A DNA stretch of 64,000 bases. Origin: Streptomyces odontomachi. Its GTDB lineage: Bacteria > Actinomycetota > Actinomycetes > Streptomycetales > Streptomycetaceae. Shown one piece after another: positions 23,979 through 33,052 of the stretch (position 1 is its first letter; each line of letters begins with the position of its first letter). The stretch is taken from positions 111,909 through 175,908 of the forward strand of contig NZ_JAMJWG010000021.1 of the NCBI RefSeq assembly GCF_024435355.1, read 5' to 3'. Below the pieces are notes generated by a model. That model worked only from the letters and a program-made list of their open reading frames with translations. It did not search any database and was not told the DNA's origin. The position numbers and the translations under genes are program-made.

Positions 23979-25147
23979 GAGTAGAGGTTGTCCTTGGCGG
24001 TCTCGTGCACGTGGTCGTGGGACGCGTGGCCGTGCGCGTGAGCGGATGCGGTGGCGGAGGCCCCGTCCCCGCCCTGCCCCGGGACGTGCGGGTGCCGGCC
24101 GGGCACATGCGGGTCCGTTACCGGCAGGGACGAGTCAGCGGGCAGCTCCCAGTCGGAGGCGGCACGGTCACGGGCGACCATCTCCGCGCCGAGCGCGGCG
24201 ACCATCGCGCCGTTGTCCGTGCAGAGCTTCGGGCGCGGTACGCGCAGCCGGATGCCGGCGGCCTCGCAGCGCTCCTGGGCCAGGGCACGGAGCCGGGAGT
24301 TGGCGGCGACACCGCCGCCGATCATCAGGTGGTCCACGCCCTCGTCGCGGCAGGCCCGCACCGCCTTGCGGGTGAGCACGTCGGCGACGGCCTCCTGGAA
24401 CGAGGCCGCCACGTCCCGCACCGGCACCTCCTCACCCGCCGCCCGCCTGGCCTCGATCCAGCGGGCCACGGCGGTCTTCAGACCGGAGAAGGAGAAGTCG
24501 TACGGGGCGTCACGCGGGCCGGTCAGGCCGCGCGGGAACGCGATCGCCTCACGGTCGCCTTCGCGCGCGTACCGGTCGATGACGGGGCCGCCGGGGAAGC
24601 CCAGGTTCAGCACCCGCGCGATCTTGTCGAACGCCTCGCCCGCCGCGTCGTCGATGGTCGCCCCGAGGGGGCGCACGTCGGAGGTGATGTCGGTGGACAG
24701 CAGCAACGACGAGTGGCCGCCGGAGACCAGCAGCGCCATCGTCGGCTCGGGCAGCGCCCCGTGCTCCAGCTGGTCGACGCAGATGTGCGAGGCGAGGTGG
24801 TTGACGCCGTAGAGCGGCTTGCCGAGCGCGTAGGCGTACGCCTTCGCGGCCGAGACGCCCACCAGCAGGGCTCCCGCGAGTCCGGGCCCGGCGGTGACCG
24901 CGATGCCGTCGAGGTCGGACGCGACGACGCCGGCCTCCTTCAGGGCCCGCTCGATGGTCGGCACCATCGCCTCCAGGTGGGCCCGGGAGGCGACCTCCGG
25001 CACCACGCCGCCGAACCGGGCGTGCTCGTCGACGCTGGAGGCGATGGCGTCCGCGAGCAGCGTCGTACCGCGGACGACGCCGACGCCGGTCTCGTCGCAG
25101 GAGGTCTCGATGCCGAGGACGAGCGGCTCGTCGCGGGAATCAGCCAT
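23975..25147 (-). CDS. tsaD: tRNA threonylcarbamoyladenosine synthase subunit TsaD
   Basis: TsaD transfers the threonylcarbamoyl group to A37 of ANN-decoding tRNAs, working with TsaB and TsaE. The 390-residue protein shows the Kae1/Gcp signature: GIETSCDETG at the start, NHLASHICV with metal-binding histidines, LLVSGGHSSLL, and GGVAANSRLR. After the conserved domain (~340) there is a His-rich tail (ASAHAHGHASHDHVHE). The ATG overlaps the rimI stop by eight bases. It belongs to the tight tsaB-rimI-tsaD unit. Confidence 0.96.
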   Translation of the reverse strand: MADSRDEPLVLGIETSCDETGVGVVRGTTLLADAIASSVDEHARFGGVVPEVASRAHLEAMVPTIERALKEAGVVASDLDGIAVTAGPGLAGALLVGVSAAKAYAYALGKPLYGVNHLASHICVDQLEHGALPEPTMALLVSGGHSSLLLSTDITSDVRPLGATIDDAAGEAFDKIARVLNLGFPGGPVIDRYAREGDREAIAFPRGLTGPRDAPYDFSFSGLKTAVARWIEARRAAGEEVPVRDVAASFQEAVADVLTRKAVRACRDEGVDHLMIGGGVAANSRLRALAQERCEAAGIRLRVPRPKLCTDNGAMVAALGAEMVARDRAASDWELPADSSLPVTDPHVPGRHPHVPGQGGDGASATASAHAHGHASHDHVHETAKDNLYS

Positions 25148-25901
25148 GGGTCTCGGGTCCTTGCCGTTCTTGTCGGGCTGCTGCGTCTGCGGTGCCCGGG
25201 ATGTCTGCGGTGTTCGCGGTGTTCGCGGTGTCGGCCGTGCGGGTGGCGTCCGTCGCGCCCGTGCCCGCTGCCGGGTTCTCCGATGCTGCGGGGCGTGCTG
25301 GTTCCGCCGTGGCCGCCGCGGCGTTCCCGTCGAGGGGCGCCGGCGGGTCCTCGTCGCTCGTCGGGTGGACGAGGAGCCGCATGACCAGCGCGTCCACGCT
25401 GCCGGGCTGGTAGTAACCGCGCCGGATCCCCACGGGCTCGAATCCGAAGCGCTCGTACAGCCGCTGCGCGCGGGTGTTGTCGACGCGGACTTCGAGCATC
25501 ACCTCGGTGCACTCGGCCGCCGTCGCGTGCCGCAGCAGATCGGTCAGCAGCCGGGCGCCGAGGCCCGTCCCCCACTGCTCGCGCACGACGGCGATGGTCT
25601 GGACGTCGGCCAGGTCGCCGGAGGCGGCGAGGCCCGCGTAGCCGAGCAGCCGGCCGGCCGCCTCGGCGACCACGTAGCGCCGGCTGGCGCCGGGGCCGCG
25701 GGCGTGCGCGAGCTCGGACCAGAACATGCCGCGTGACCAGGCGTCGTCCGGGAACAGGTCCCGCTCGAGCGCCAGTACGGGGTCGATGTCCCACCAGCGC
25801 ATCTCACGCAGCCGAATGCCCGCGTCGGCCGGCCCGCCCGGGGCGGACCGTGCCGGCTGCGGCGACCGCGGCAGCGGTGGGGTGGACGGTGCCGAACGCA
25901 T
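25140..25901 (-). CDS. rimI: Ribosomal protein S18-alanine N-acetyltransferase family (RimI)
   Basis: A GNAT acetyltransferase, usually acetylating N-terminal alanine of S18 but often linked to the t6A genes. Core residues ~28-175 include LFPDDAWSRGMFWSEL, the acetyl-CoA loop REQWGTGLGARLL and RAQRLYERFGFEPVGIRRGYY. The remaining ~75 residues form an Ala/Thr/Pro-rich tail with TANTANTAD repeats. I use ATG 25901; GTG 25904 next to it overlaps the tsaB stop and would add one residue. It sits between tsaB and tsaD with overlaps at both ends. Confidence 0.93.
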   Translation of the reverse strand: MRSAPSTPPLPRSPQPARSAPGGPADAGIRLREMRWWDIDPVLALERDLFPDDAWSRGMFWSELAHARGPGASRRYVVAEAAGRLLGYAGLAASGDLADVQTIAVVREQWGTGLGARLLTDLLRHATAAECTEVMLEVRVDNTRAQRLYERFGFEPVGIRRGYYQPGSVDALVMRLLVHPTSDEDPPAPLDGNAAAATAEPARPAASENPAAGTGATDATRTADTANTANTADIPGTADAAARQERQGPETHG

Positions 25902-26665
25902 CACCGTGGGGTGACCACCTTGTAGTTCTTCGGCACCTGGGCGTCCGGCCTGCGCAGATACAGCGGCCGGGGCGGCAGCAGGCCGTGCGGCACGCCGCGC
26001 CCGGCACCCGGTGCGCCCGCGTCATCGGCGGCGTCCGCCGTGCCGGCCGCGCGTCCGCCGCCCGGCGGCAGGCCCTCGCCGGCCGCGATCCGTTCGACCG
26101 CGAACGACGCGACGGCCGCCGCCTGAACGTGCTGCGGCTCACGTGCGTCCGGAAAGACGTCGGGGTACAGGAAAGCGCCGGCGCCGACCGCCGGCACCCC
26201 GGCGACCTGCTCCGCGATGTCCGCGGGGCGGTCCACGGCGGGGTCGGTGACCCGGGTGTACGGGGCCTCGTAGCGCGCCCAGTACACCTCCTTGCGGCGC
26301 GCGTCGGTGGCCACCACGAAGGGGCCCGGCGGGCCTTCCGACGCGGCGGCGGTGCCGTGGGCGTAAGCGATGCCGTCCAGCGTGCACACGCCGTGCACCG
26401 GGACGCCCAGCGTGAAGCCGAAGGTGTCGGCGGTCATCAGGCCGACGCGCAGTCCGGTGTACGGGCCGGGGCCGACGCCGACGGCGATGTCGGTGACCTC
26501 GGCGAGCTTCACGCCCGCCTCGGCGAGCACCGCGTCGACCGTGGGCAGCAGCAGCTCCCCATGCCGGCGGGCGTCCACCTGGGCCGATGCGGCGAGGACG
26601 GAGGAGCCGTCGTGCAGGGCGACCGTGACGGCGGGGGTGGCGGTATCCAGGGCGAGCAACAACAC
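25901..26665 (-). CDS. tsaB: tRNA threonylcarbamoyladenosine synthase subunit TsaB
   Basis: The 254-residue ASKHA-fold partner of TsaD. The start LLLALDTATPAVTVAL and GPGPYTGLRVGL are typical, and like other TsaB proteins it lacks full metal and nucleotide sites. The GTG start at 26665 gives a proper family N-terminus, though the upstream binding site is weak. It is first in the tsaB-rimI-tsaD unit and divergent from the secreted-protein gene at 26881. Confidence 0.94.
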   Translation of the reverse strand: MLLLALDTATPAVTVALHDGSSVLAASAQVDARRHGELLLPTVDAVLAEAGVKLAEVTDIAVGVGPGPYTGLRVGLMTADTFGFTLGVPVHGVCTLDGIAYAHGTAAASEGPPGPFVVATDARRKEVYWARYEAPYTRVTDPAVDRPADIAEQVAGVPAVGAGAFLYPDVFPDAREPQHVQAAAVASFAVERIAAGEGLPPGGGRAAGTADAADDAGAPGAGRGVPHGLLPPRPLYLRRPDAQVPKNYKVVTPR

Positions 26666-26880
26666 ACCAACAGCCTACGGCGCCCGGGCCCACCGCACGG
26701 CCGCCCCGGACCGTCCGGCCCCTGCTGCTACCGTCACCACCGGACGCGTGCGCGTGCGAGCGCGCGTGTGACGGGCATGGGCACGGGCACGGGCCCGAGC
26801 CGTAAGCGGGGGAACCGGACGGTCGCGGTGCGCGGCGGACGGCCAGGGCTCCACGGGAGCCGGGCGAGAGGTGGGCACAG

Positions 26881-27435
26881 GTGTCAAGGAGCAGCTCGGG
26901 ATGGGTGACCGGGCTGACCGCTGCGGCCGTCGCGGCGGTCGGCTTCCTCGCCTACCAGGCCTCGGCCAGCGTCCCGGACGACCTGGGCACACCGGGCGGC
27001 GACAAGGCACCGAGCGGCACCGCCTCCCACGCACCCCACCACAAGCCCGACCCGAACGCCCTGCCCGCCCACTCGGGCACCGGTCAGCGGGTGGTGTACG
27101 GGCTCGGCGCCGACCGCGTCTGGCTGGTCGGCGCCGACGGCCGGGTGCAGCGCACGTTCGCCGTCACGCCGAGCACGGTCGACCCCGCGCCCGGCACCTT
27201 CAGGGTCACGTCACGCTCGCTCGCCACCGTCGGGTCCGACGGGCGGCCGATCGAGCACGTCGTGCGCTTCGCCAGCGTCGACGGGGTGACGGTCGGTTTC
27301 AGCGCGGCGGTCGACGGCTCCACGCCGAAGCCCGACCCGGGCAGCAAGACCGGCGGCATCCGCGAGTCACGCGCGGACGGTGCGGCCCTGTACAAGTTCG
27401 CGGACGTGGGCGAGCCGATCGTCGTGGTTCCCTAG
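26881..27435 (+). CDS. Exported hypothetical protein, L,D-transpeptidase-like remnant
   Basis: The 184-residue protein has an N-terminal membrane or signal segment (about residues 8-28), a proline/histidine-rich spacer, and a beta-rich domain (RVVYGLGADRVWLVGADGRVQR ... PAPGTFRVTSRS). The domain resembles the front half of a YkuD L,D-transpeptidase but lacks the HGT and SxGCxR catalytic motifs. The start is GTG 26881, with GAGAGG upstream. It is conserved next to tsaB in Streptomyces as far as I recall. A structural or regulatory role is as likely as enzymatic activity. Confidence 0.72.
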   Translation: MSRSSSGWVTGLTAAAVAAVGFLAYQASASVPDDLGTPGGDKAPSGTASHAPHHKPDPNALPAHSGTGQRVVYGLGADRVWLVGADGRVQRTFAVTPSTVDPAPGTFRVTSRSLATVGSDGRPIEHVVRFASVDGVTVGFSAAVDGSTPKPDPGSKTGGIRESRADGAALYKFADVGEPIVVVP

Positions 27436-27573
27436 CCGCACCCGCGTACCGCACATTCCTTCGTACGGGGAGGGCGCACCTCCGATGTCGACGCGCGGCC
27501 CGGGGGCGAGCGGACCGCGTCGGGGCTCGCCCGGCGGGTGCTGGCTGGCGCGTTCGGCGGCGGGCGGCTCGGA

Positions 27574-27804
27574 TCAGGCGGCCGCGTCCCGGCGCCCGCC
27601 CTCGTCGGTGCGGTCCTCATGAGCGAGGACGTCGGCGGTACCGGTGGCCGGAATTCCCGTACCGGTGCCCGCGCCCCGTGCCAGGGGCGGGTGCGGATGC
27701 CACGGCGGCGTGGACACCGCGCGCGCCGCGGCGCACGACGCCAGCAGGTCCCGCATCGCGACCGGACGGTGTGACGACCGGTCCTCGCGTTCCGAACCAG
27801 GCAT
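27574..27804 (-). CDS. Small hypothetical protein behind a possible iron box
   Basis: The 76-residue frame has a very good start, CAGGAGG seven bases before the ATG at 27804. It encodes a polar N-terminus, then MRDLLASCAAARAVSTPPWHP, and a Pro/Gly/Thr-rich end. No domain is recognised. It has no signal peptide and one cysteine. A DtxR/IdeR-like operator lies 38 bases upstream at 27842-27860, suggesting iron-dependent expression. It stands alone between tsaE and the exported protein gene, with its own likely promoter. Confidence 0.6.
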   Translation of the reverse strand: MPGSEREDRSSHRPVAMRDLLASCAAARAVSTPPWHPHPPLARGAGTGTGIPATGTADVLAHEDRTDEGGRRDAAA

Positions 27805-27841
27805 GGGCGCCTCCTGAGCTCCGGGGGCAACACACGACAAC

Positions 27842-27860
27842 TTAGGTAGACCTAACCAAT
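27842..27860 (-). promoter_or_regulatory. Candidate iron box (DtxR/IdeR-type operator)
   Basis: The plus-strand sequence is TTAGGTAGACCTAACCAAT. Read on the minus strand it matches 14 of 19 positions of the IdeR consensus TTAGGTTAGGCTAACCTAA, including GGTTAGG and ACCTAA. Its place just upstream of a small gene with a strong ribosome binding site supports a functional role. Confidence 0.5.
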
Positions 27861-27945
27861 CGCGACCCCGGTCCATGGGACCACGCGCCGCCCACCACGC
27901 GCAACACCCTTCGGCAGGTGTCGGTGCACGTCGGAGCCGCCCGGA

Positions 27946-28572
27946 TCAGCCGTGCAGCAACTCCTGGAGCGGAACGTCACGCCAGCGCTCGCCGACCCCG
28001 ACCAACGTCACCTCACGGGTCTCGTCCGCCTCGTCGGCCGCGTCCCCCGTGCTGCGCGCGATCACCACGTGCAGGCGCTCGTCCGACAGCTCCTCGACCT
28101 TGCCCTCGCCCCATTCGACGACGATCACGGAGTCGGGCAGCGAGACGTCGAGGTCCAGGTCCTCCATCTCGTCGAGCCCGCCGCCGAGCCGGTAGGCGTC
28201 CACGTGCACGAGGGGCGGACCGTCACCGAGCGAGGGGTGCACGCGGGCGATGACGAAGGTCGGCGAGGTGACGGCACCGCGTACACCGAGGCCGGCGCCG
28301 AGGCCGCGGGTCAGCGTCGTCTTGCCCGCGCCCAGCTGGCCGGTGAGCAGCACCAGGTCGCCGGCGCGCAGCAACCCGGCCATCCGGCGGCCCAGCTCCC
28401 GCATCTGTTCGGCGGAGGAGACGGTCGCCTGCACGGTGACCGGCGCGCTGCCAGGCCCGGCGTCGTGGGCACCGCCGGCGCGCTCGGCGCGGTCGGCGCG
28501 GTCGGCCGTGTCGCCGTCGTCGCCCTGCCGGTCCGGCCCGGTGTCCCGCCGGGCCGCCGGGTCAGCCGGCAC
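27946..28572 (-). CDS. tsaE: tRNA threonylcarbamoyladenosine ATPase TsaE
   Basis: TsaE is the P-loop ATPase that recycles the TsaB-TsaD complex. The conserved domain shows LTGQLGAGKTTLTRGLG (Walker A), SPTFVIARVH, and HVDAYRLGG with the DLD switch and VVEWGEGK. An open frame continues to an ATG at 28719, but within the overlap third-position GC favours the hydrolase frame. I therefore place the start at GTG 28572, 11 bases before the hydrolase stop, giving 208 residues with a ~50-residue disordered lead. The start remains uncertain. Confidence 0.88.
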   Translation of the reverse strand: MPADPAARRDTGPDRQGDDGDTADRADRAERAGGAHDAGPGSAPVTVQATVSSAEQMRELGRRMAGLLRAGDLVLLTGQLGAGKTTLTRGLGAGLGVRGAVTSPTFVIARVHPSLGDGPPLVHVDAYRLGGGLDEMEDLDLDVSLPDSVIVVEWGEGKVEELSDERLHVVIARSTGDAADEADETREVTLVGVGERWRDVPLQELLHG

Positions 28573-29905
28573 TCCAGGCGCCCCCGCCGCTTCCCGTGCC
28601 CTCCGCGTTCGAGGCGCCCGGGTTGCGTCCGCGGCGCGGGGGGCGTCCGGTGCGTCCGGTGTCGGCGTCGCTTCCGGCGCCGGGGCGGCTGGTACCTCTG
28701 GGGCGGCTGGTCGGTCCATAGTCGCCCACGGTAGCCGCTGGGGGCACGACTCCGACCCGGGCCAGCAGATCGGCCAGCCGGTCGGTGACCACCTCGGGGC
28801 GCTCCAGCATCACCAGGTGCCCGGCGTCGGGCACCAGCACCAGCTCGACGCCGGGCAGCCGGTCGGCGATCACCTCGCTGTGCTCGCTCGGTGTGACCAG
28901 GTCCTTGTCGCCCGCCAGGACCAGCACCGGCAGCCGCGCGAAGTGGTCGAGCGCGGCCAGCCTGTCGTGCTGCGAGAAGCCCGGGTAGAACTCGGCGACC
29001 ACGTCGATCGGGGTGTTCTCGATCATCCGCTCGGCGAACCTGGCCACGGTCGGATCGACGTCCTTGGACGCGAACGAGTATCGCTTGATGATCCCGGCGA
29101 ACAGGTCCGAGGTGGCCCGGCGTCCGCGTTCTACCAGCTCGGCTCGTTGCCCCAGCGCCTTCAGGACGCCGGGCAGCACCCGCCGCACCGCGTTCACGCC
29201 CAGCACCGGCAGCCCGAAGCTGACCTCGTCGAGCCGGCCCGCCGAGGTGCCGACGAACGCGACGGCCGCGACGCGGTCCCGGACCAGCTCGGGGTACTGG
29301 TCGGCCAGCGCCATCACCGTCATGCCGCCCATCGAGTGGCCGACGAGCACCAGCGGGCCCTCGGGTGCGGCCGCGTCGATCACCGCCTTCAGATCCCGGC
29401 CCAACTGGTCGAAAGCGACCGGCACGTGCCGCTCGCGCTGGGTCACACCACGCGACGAGCGGCCGTGGCTGCGCTGGTCCCAGTGCACGGTGCGGACCAC
29501 GCCGCGCAGCGCCGCGCGCTGGAAGTGCCAGGCGTCCTGGTTGAGGCAGTAGCCGTGGCTGAAGACGACGGTGACCGGGGCGGGGTCACGGCGCCCGAAG
29601 AGGCGACGGCGCCGCGGCGCCGGGCCGCCGTCCGGCTCGACCTCGTCGATCTCGTAGTACAGCGTGGTGCCGTCATCGGCCTGCGCCCGCCCCGGCGTGC
29701 CGCGCAGGGTGCCGTACGGGCCCGTGGAGTCCAGCGCGAGCCGGGCTCTGCGCCGGATGCCGCGGCCGACCGTGAGACGCTCCATCGCCACTCCGGCGGC
29801 CGCGCCCGCCGCGATCACCCCGATGGCGACACCGGCGACCCCCGCCCTGCTGCGCCAAGGTCCCGCGACCGCCCCCGCGACGGCCTCCGCGCTGCTCTCG
29901 CCCAC
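28562..29905 (-). CDS. Membrane-anchored alpha/beta hydrolase
   Basis: The 447-residue protein has an N-terminal hydrophobic segment (AGVAGVAIGVIAAGAAAG, about 21-38), a lid-containing alpha/beta hydrolase core with oxyanion HGY, the nucleophile elbow GHSMGG, acid Asp in VLAGDKDLVTP and His in DAGHLVMLE. A disordered tail ends the protein. Substrate unknown; esterase or lipase activity is plausible. The GTG start follows GGAG at eight bases. It lies between alr and tsaE, the usual Streptomyces arrangement, and its 3' end overlaps the tsaE start. Confidence 0.88.
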   Translation of the reverse strand: MGESSAEAVAGAVAGPWRSRAGVAGVAIGVIAAGAAAGVAMERLTVGRGIRRRARLALDSTGPYGTLRGTPGRAQADDGTTLYYEIDEVEPDGGPAPRRRRLFGRRDPAPVTVVFSHGYCLNQDAWHFQRAALRGVVRTVHWDQRSHGRSSRGVTQRERHVPVAFDQLGRDLKAVIDAAAPEGPLVLVGHSMGGMTVMALADQYPELVRDRVAAVAFVGTSAGRLDEVSFGLPVLGVNAVRRVLPGVLKALGQRAELVERGRRATSDLFAGIIKRYSFASKDVDPTVARFAERMIENTPIDVVAEFYPGFSQHDRLAALDHFARLPVLVLAGDKDLVTPSEHSEVIADRLPGVELVLVPDAGHLVMLERPEVVTDRLADLLARVGVVPPAATVGDYGPTSRPRGTSRPGAGSDADTGRTGRPPRRGRNPGASNAEGTGSGGGAWSAG

Positions 29906-30062
29906 GTACCGCTCCTCTCCACGGGGGACTCGTCCGGGTCGCGCCCGCCCACCAGGGTGTGCCCGCTGAGATCGTCTCTCATCCCGGCTCGACCCGCCGG
30001 ACTCGCCGGCCGGACGGCACGCCGTCAGGCTCCGACGCGGGGCCGCCGTCCGGCGCCGGGGT

Positions 30063-31217
30063 TCAGGGGCGCTCGTTCAGAAGGACCCGTGGCACCCGCG
30101 CCCCGATCCGGGTGACGATCTCGTAGGCGATGGTGCCCGCCGCCTGCGCCCAGTCCTCGGCGGTCGGCTCCCCGTGCTCGCCCGGCCCGAACAGCACCGC
30201 CTGCGTGCCCTCCGGGGGCTCGTCGCCACCGAGGTCGACGACGAACTGGTCCATCGCCACCCGTCCGGCGACCGTCCGCCACTTGCCGCCGACCAGCACG
30301 GGACCGGTACCCGACGCATGCCGCGGGATGCCGTCGCCGTAACCGAGCGGGACCAGGCCGAGCGTGGTGTCGCCCGGGGTGACGTAGTGGTGGCCGTAGC
30401 TCACGCCGTGGCCGCCCGGGACGTGCTTGACCAGCACCAGCGAGGCCTTGAGCGTCATCACCGGGCGCAGCCCGAAGTCGGCCGGGGTGCCGATCGCGGG
30501 GCTCGGGGAGATCCCGTACATCGCTATCCCGGGGCGCACCAGGTTGAAGTGCGACTCGGGGAGGGTGAGGGTGCCGGGCGAGTTGGCGATGTGCCGCACC
30601 TCGGGGCGTGCGCCGCGCTCCTCGGCGTAGCGCACCATGTCGCGGAACCGGCCCAGCTGGGGCTGGATGGAGGGGTGGTCGGGCTCGTCGGCGCAGGCGA
30701 GGTGCGACCACAGGCCGGTGACGCGGATCAGCCCCTCGGACTCGGCGCGCATCGCCTCGGCGACCAGCTCCGGCCAGTCGGCGGGCTGGCAGCCGCCGCG
30801 GCCGAGCCCGGTGTCGGCCTTGAGCTGCAACCGGGCGGGCCGTCCTGCCTGACGTGCGGCGGCCATGACCTCGCGCAGCGCCCGTACCCCGCTCACCGAC
30901 ATGTCGAGGTCGGCCTCGATGCCGTCCCGCCAGGGCCCGCCGGGCGCCCACAGCCAGCACATGATCCGCGCCCGGTCCGGCCCGAACCCGGCGGCACGCA
31001 GCGCCAGGGCCTCCTCCGGGGTGGCCGTGCCCAGCCAAGTCGCGCCGGCGTCGAGTGCGGCGCGCGCCACGGGCACCATGCCGTGGCCGTAGCCGTCGGC
31101 CTTGACCACGGCCATCAGGGCGGCACCGGGTGCGAGGGCACGCAGGGCCCGTACGTTTCCCCGCAGGGCCGCCAGATCGATCTCGGCACGCGCACGCACC
31201 ACAGCACTCTCGTTCAT
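30063..31217 (-). CDS. alr: Alanine racemase
   Basis: Alr makes D-alanine for peptidoglycan. The 384-residue fold III PLP enzyme has the cofactor lysine Lys39 in VVKADGYGHG, the opposite catalytic tyrosine in GVSYGHHY, and GLVPLGYGDGIPR. I chose ATG 31217, where the family N-terminus begins, over an upstream start at 31334. It is followed by the hydrolase gene and preceded by the NAD(P)HX repair gene 89 bases upstream, all on the same strand. Confidence 0.96.
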   Translation of the reverse strand: MNESAVVRARAEIDLAALRGNVRALRALAPGAALMAVVKADGYGHGMVPVARAALDAGATWLGTATPEEALALRAAGFGPDRARIMCWLWAPGGPWRDGIEADLDMSVSGVRALREVMAAARQAGRPARLQLKADTGLGRGGCQPADWPELVAEAMRAESEGLIRVTGLWSHLACADEPDHPSIQPQLGRFRDMVRYAEERGARPEVRHIANSPGTLTLPESHFNLVRPGIAMYGISPSPAIGTPADFGLRPVMTLKASLVLVKHVPGGHGVSYGHHYVTPGDTTLGLVPLGYGDGIPRHASGTGPVLVGGKWRTVAGRVAMDQFVVDLGGDEPPEGTQAVLFGPGEHGEPTAEDWAQAAGTIAYEIVTRIGARVPRVLLNERP

Positions 31218-31306
31218 CGCTCTCAGTCTCTCAGAGCGGCCCGAACGCGGCGTTTCACGGGCGCCGAGTGGCGGTCGGCCGGTGCCCCGGTCAGGTAGGC
31301 CCCTGA

Positions 31307-32824
31307 TCACTCCCCGGACGCCACGTCCCGCCACACCCCCGCCAGCATCGCGGCGACCTCCGCCGCCCCCACGGGCGCCCCCACGGGCGCCCCCACCGGG
31401 CCGCCGTGACCCGCGGCCGCGCGCCCCGCGAGACCGTGCAGATAGGCCGCCACCGCCCCGGCGTCACGGGCGTCGAGGCCCGCGGCGAGGAGGGAGCCGG
31501 CGAGGCCGGAGAGCACGTCGCCGCTGCCTGCCGTGGCGAGCCAGGAGGTGCCGGTGGGGTTCACCCGGACCGGGCCGCCCACCGGGTCGGCGACGAGTGT
31601 GGTCGAGCCCTTGAGCAGCACCGTGGCGCCGTACTGCTCGGCCAGCCGGCGCGCCGAGTCGAGCCGGGCGGACTCGACCTCCTGACGGTCGACCTTCAGC
31701 AGGGCGGCCGCCTCCCCCGCATGCGGGGTGAGCAGCGTCGGTGCCGTACGGGCCCGTACCGCGCCGCGTTGGGCGAGCCGCAGGGCGTCCGCGTCGACGA
31801 GGACGGGCACGTCGGAGGCGAGCACCTCGTCCACCACTTCGGCGTCCTCGCCGACGCCGGGGCCGACCACCCACGCCTGGACGCGTCCCGCCTTCGCCGG
31901 TGGCCCCGCCGAGACCAGCGTCTCGGGGAACCGTGCGATCACCGCGTCCCCCGCCGGCCCCGCGTACCGCACCGCTCCCGCGCCCCCGTGCAGGGCGCCC
32001 GCGACGGCCAGCACCGCCGCGCCGGGGTACCGCGCGGAGCCCGCGACGACGCCGACCACACCGCGCCGGTACTTGTCGCTCTCCGCCGCCGGCCGCGGCA
32101 GCAGCGCCGCGACGTCCGCGTGCTGGAGCGCTTCGAGGTCCGGTCGGTCGGGCAGCAGCGGCCCGAGCCCGATGTCGATCAGCCGAGTGGTGCCCGCGCA
32201 GGCGTGGCCCGGATCGATCAGCAGCCCCGGTTTGTGCGCCCCGAAGGTGACGGTGACATCCGCCTGCACCGCCTCCCCGGGCACCTCGCCGGTGTCCGCC
32301 GCGACCCCGCTGGGCAGGTCGACGGCGACGACGATCGCGTCCGACGCGTGCGCGAGCTCGGCGAGCGGTCGGGCAGCGGACCGCAGGCCACCGCTCCCGC
32401 CGATGCCCACGATGCCGTCGACCACGAGATCGGCCCGCCGGATCAGCGCCTCGACACTCTCGGCACCCGCACCGGACTCCCCCGCGCCGGACCGCCCCGC
32501 ACCGCCGTCCACGTGCCGCGCCGTGCCGCCCGCCGCACGGAGCGCGGCGAGGCCTGCGGCGTGCGTGCGCTCGGGGTTGAGCAGCAGCGCCGTGACCCCG
32601 GCACCGCGCCGCGCGAGCCGGACCCCGGCGTACAGGGCGTCTCCCCCGTTGTCACCACTGCCCACCAGCAGCACGACCCGTGAGCCGTAGACGCGGCCGA
32701 GCAGCCCGGCGCAGACGGCGGCAAGCCCGGCGGCGGCCCGCTGCATCAAGACACCCTCCGGCAGCCGCGCCATCAACTCGCGCTCGGCCGCCCTTACCGT
32801 TTCGACGCGGTACGCAGTACGCAT
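31307..32824 (-). CDS. nnr: Bifunctional NAD(P)HX epimerase/dehydratase
   Basis: This enzyme repairs hydrated NAD(P)H. The N-terminal YjeF domain (residues ~1-220) contains GSGDNGGDALYAG and VDLPSGVAADTG. The C-terminal ribokinase-like dehydratase contains NPTGTSWLATAGSGDVLSG. The total of 505 residues equals the normal fused form. ATG 32824 begins the family sequence MRTAYRVETVRAAE. Near the end, GAPV units are repeated by a 12-base tandem repeat, a harmless-looking expansion. It is upstream of alr. Confidence 0.95.
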   Translation of the reverse strand: MRTAYRVETVRAAERELMARLPEGVLMQRAAAGLAAVCAGLLGRVYGSRVVLLVGSGDNGGDALYAGVRLARRGAGVTALLLNPERTHAAGLAALRAAGGTARHVDGGAGRSGAGESGAGAESVEALIRRADLVVDGIVGIGGSGGLRSAARPLAELAHASDAIVVAVDLPSGVAADTGEVPGEAVQADVTVTFGAHKPGLLIDPGHACAGTTRLIDIGLGPLLPDRPDLEALQHADVAALLPRPAAESDKYRRGVVGVVAGSARYPGAAVLAVAGALHGGAGAVRYAGPAGDAVIARFPETLVSAGPPAKAGRVQAWVVGPGVGEDAEVVDEVLASDVPVLVDADALRLAQRGAVRARTAPTLLTPHAGEAAALLKVDRQEVESARLDSARRLAEQYGATVLLKGSTTLVADPVGGPVRVNPTGTSWLATAGSGDVLSGLAGSLLAAGLDARDAGAVAAYLHGLAGRAAAGHGGPVGAPVGAPVGAAEVAAMLAGVWRDVASGE

Positions 32825-33052
32825 GGGACGAGTTTCCCGCACCGGCGCGGGCCCGCGCACGGCCGGCGCACCGCAAGCCGCGGCACGGGCCACCCTGTCA
32901 GGGGGTGCCGTCACCGTCGGGGCCCCGAGGTGGTCGCCGGCGATCACCCCCGAGGTCGGACGGGTTCTGCCCATGAACAGCCTCTACACCGTGACCGTCG
33001 ATGCCGTGGGGGGAGGGGTGCGATGCTGCCGGGGCACGGGAGGAGAGGGGCC

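Noticed and set aside
28573..28719. Longer tsaE start at 28719
   Set aside because: In the overlap the hydrolase frame has the stronger third-position GC and the extra residues are low complexity. A start at GTG 28572 fits better, though the longer form is not excluded.
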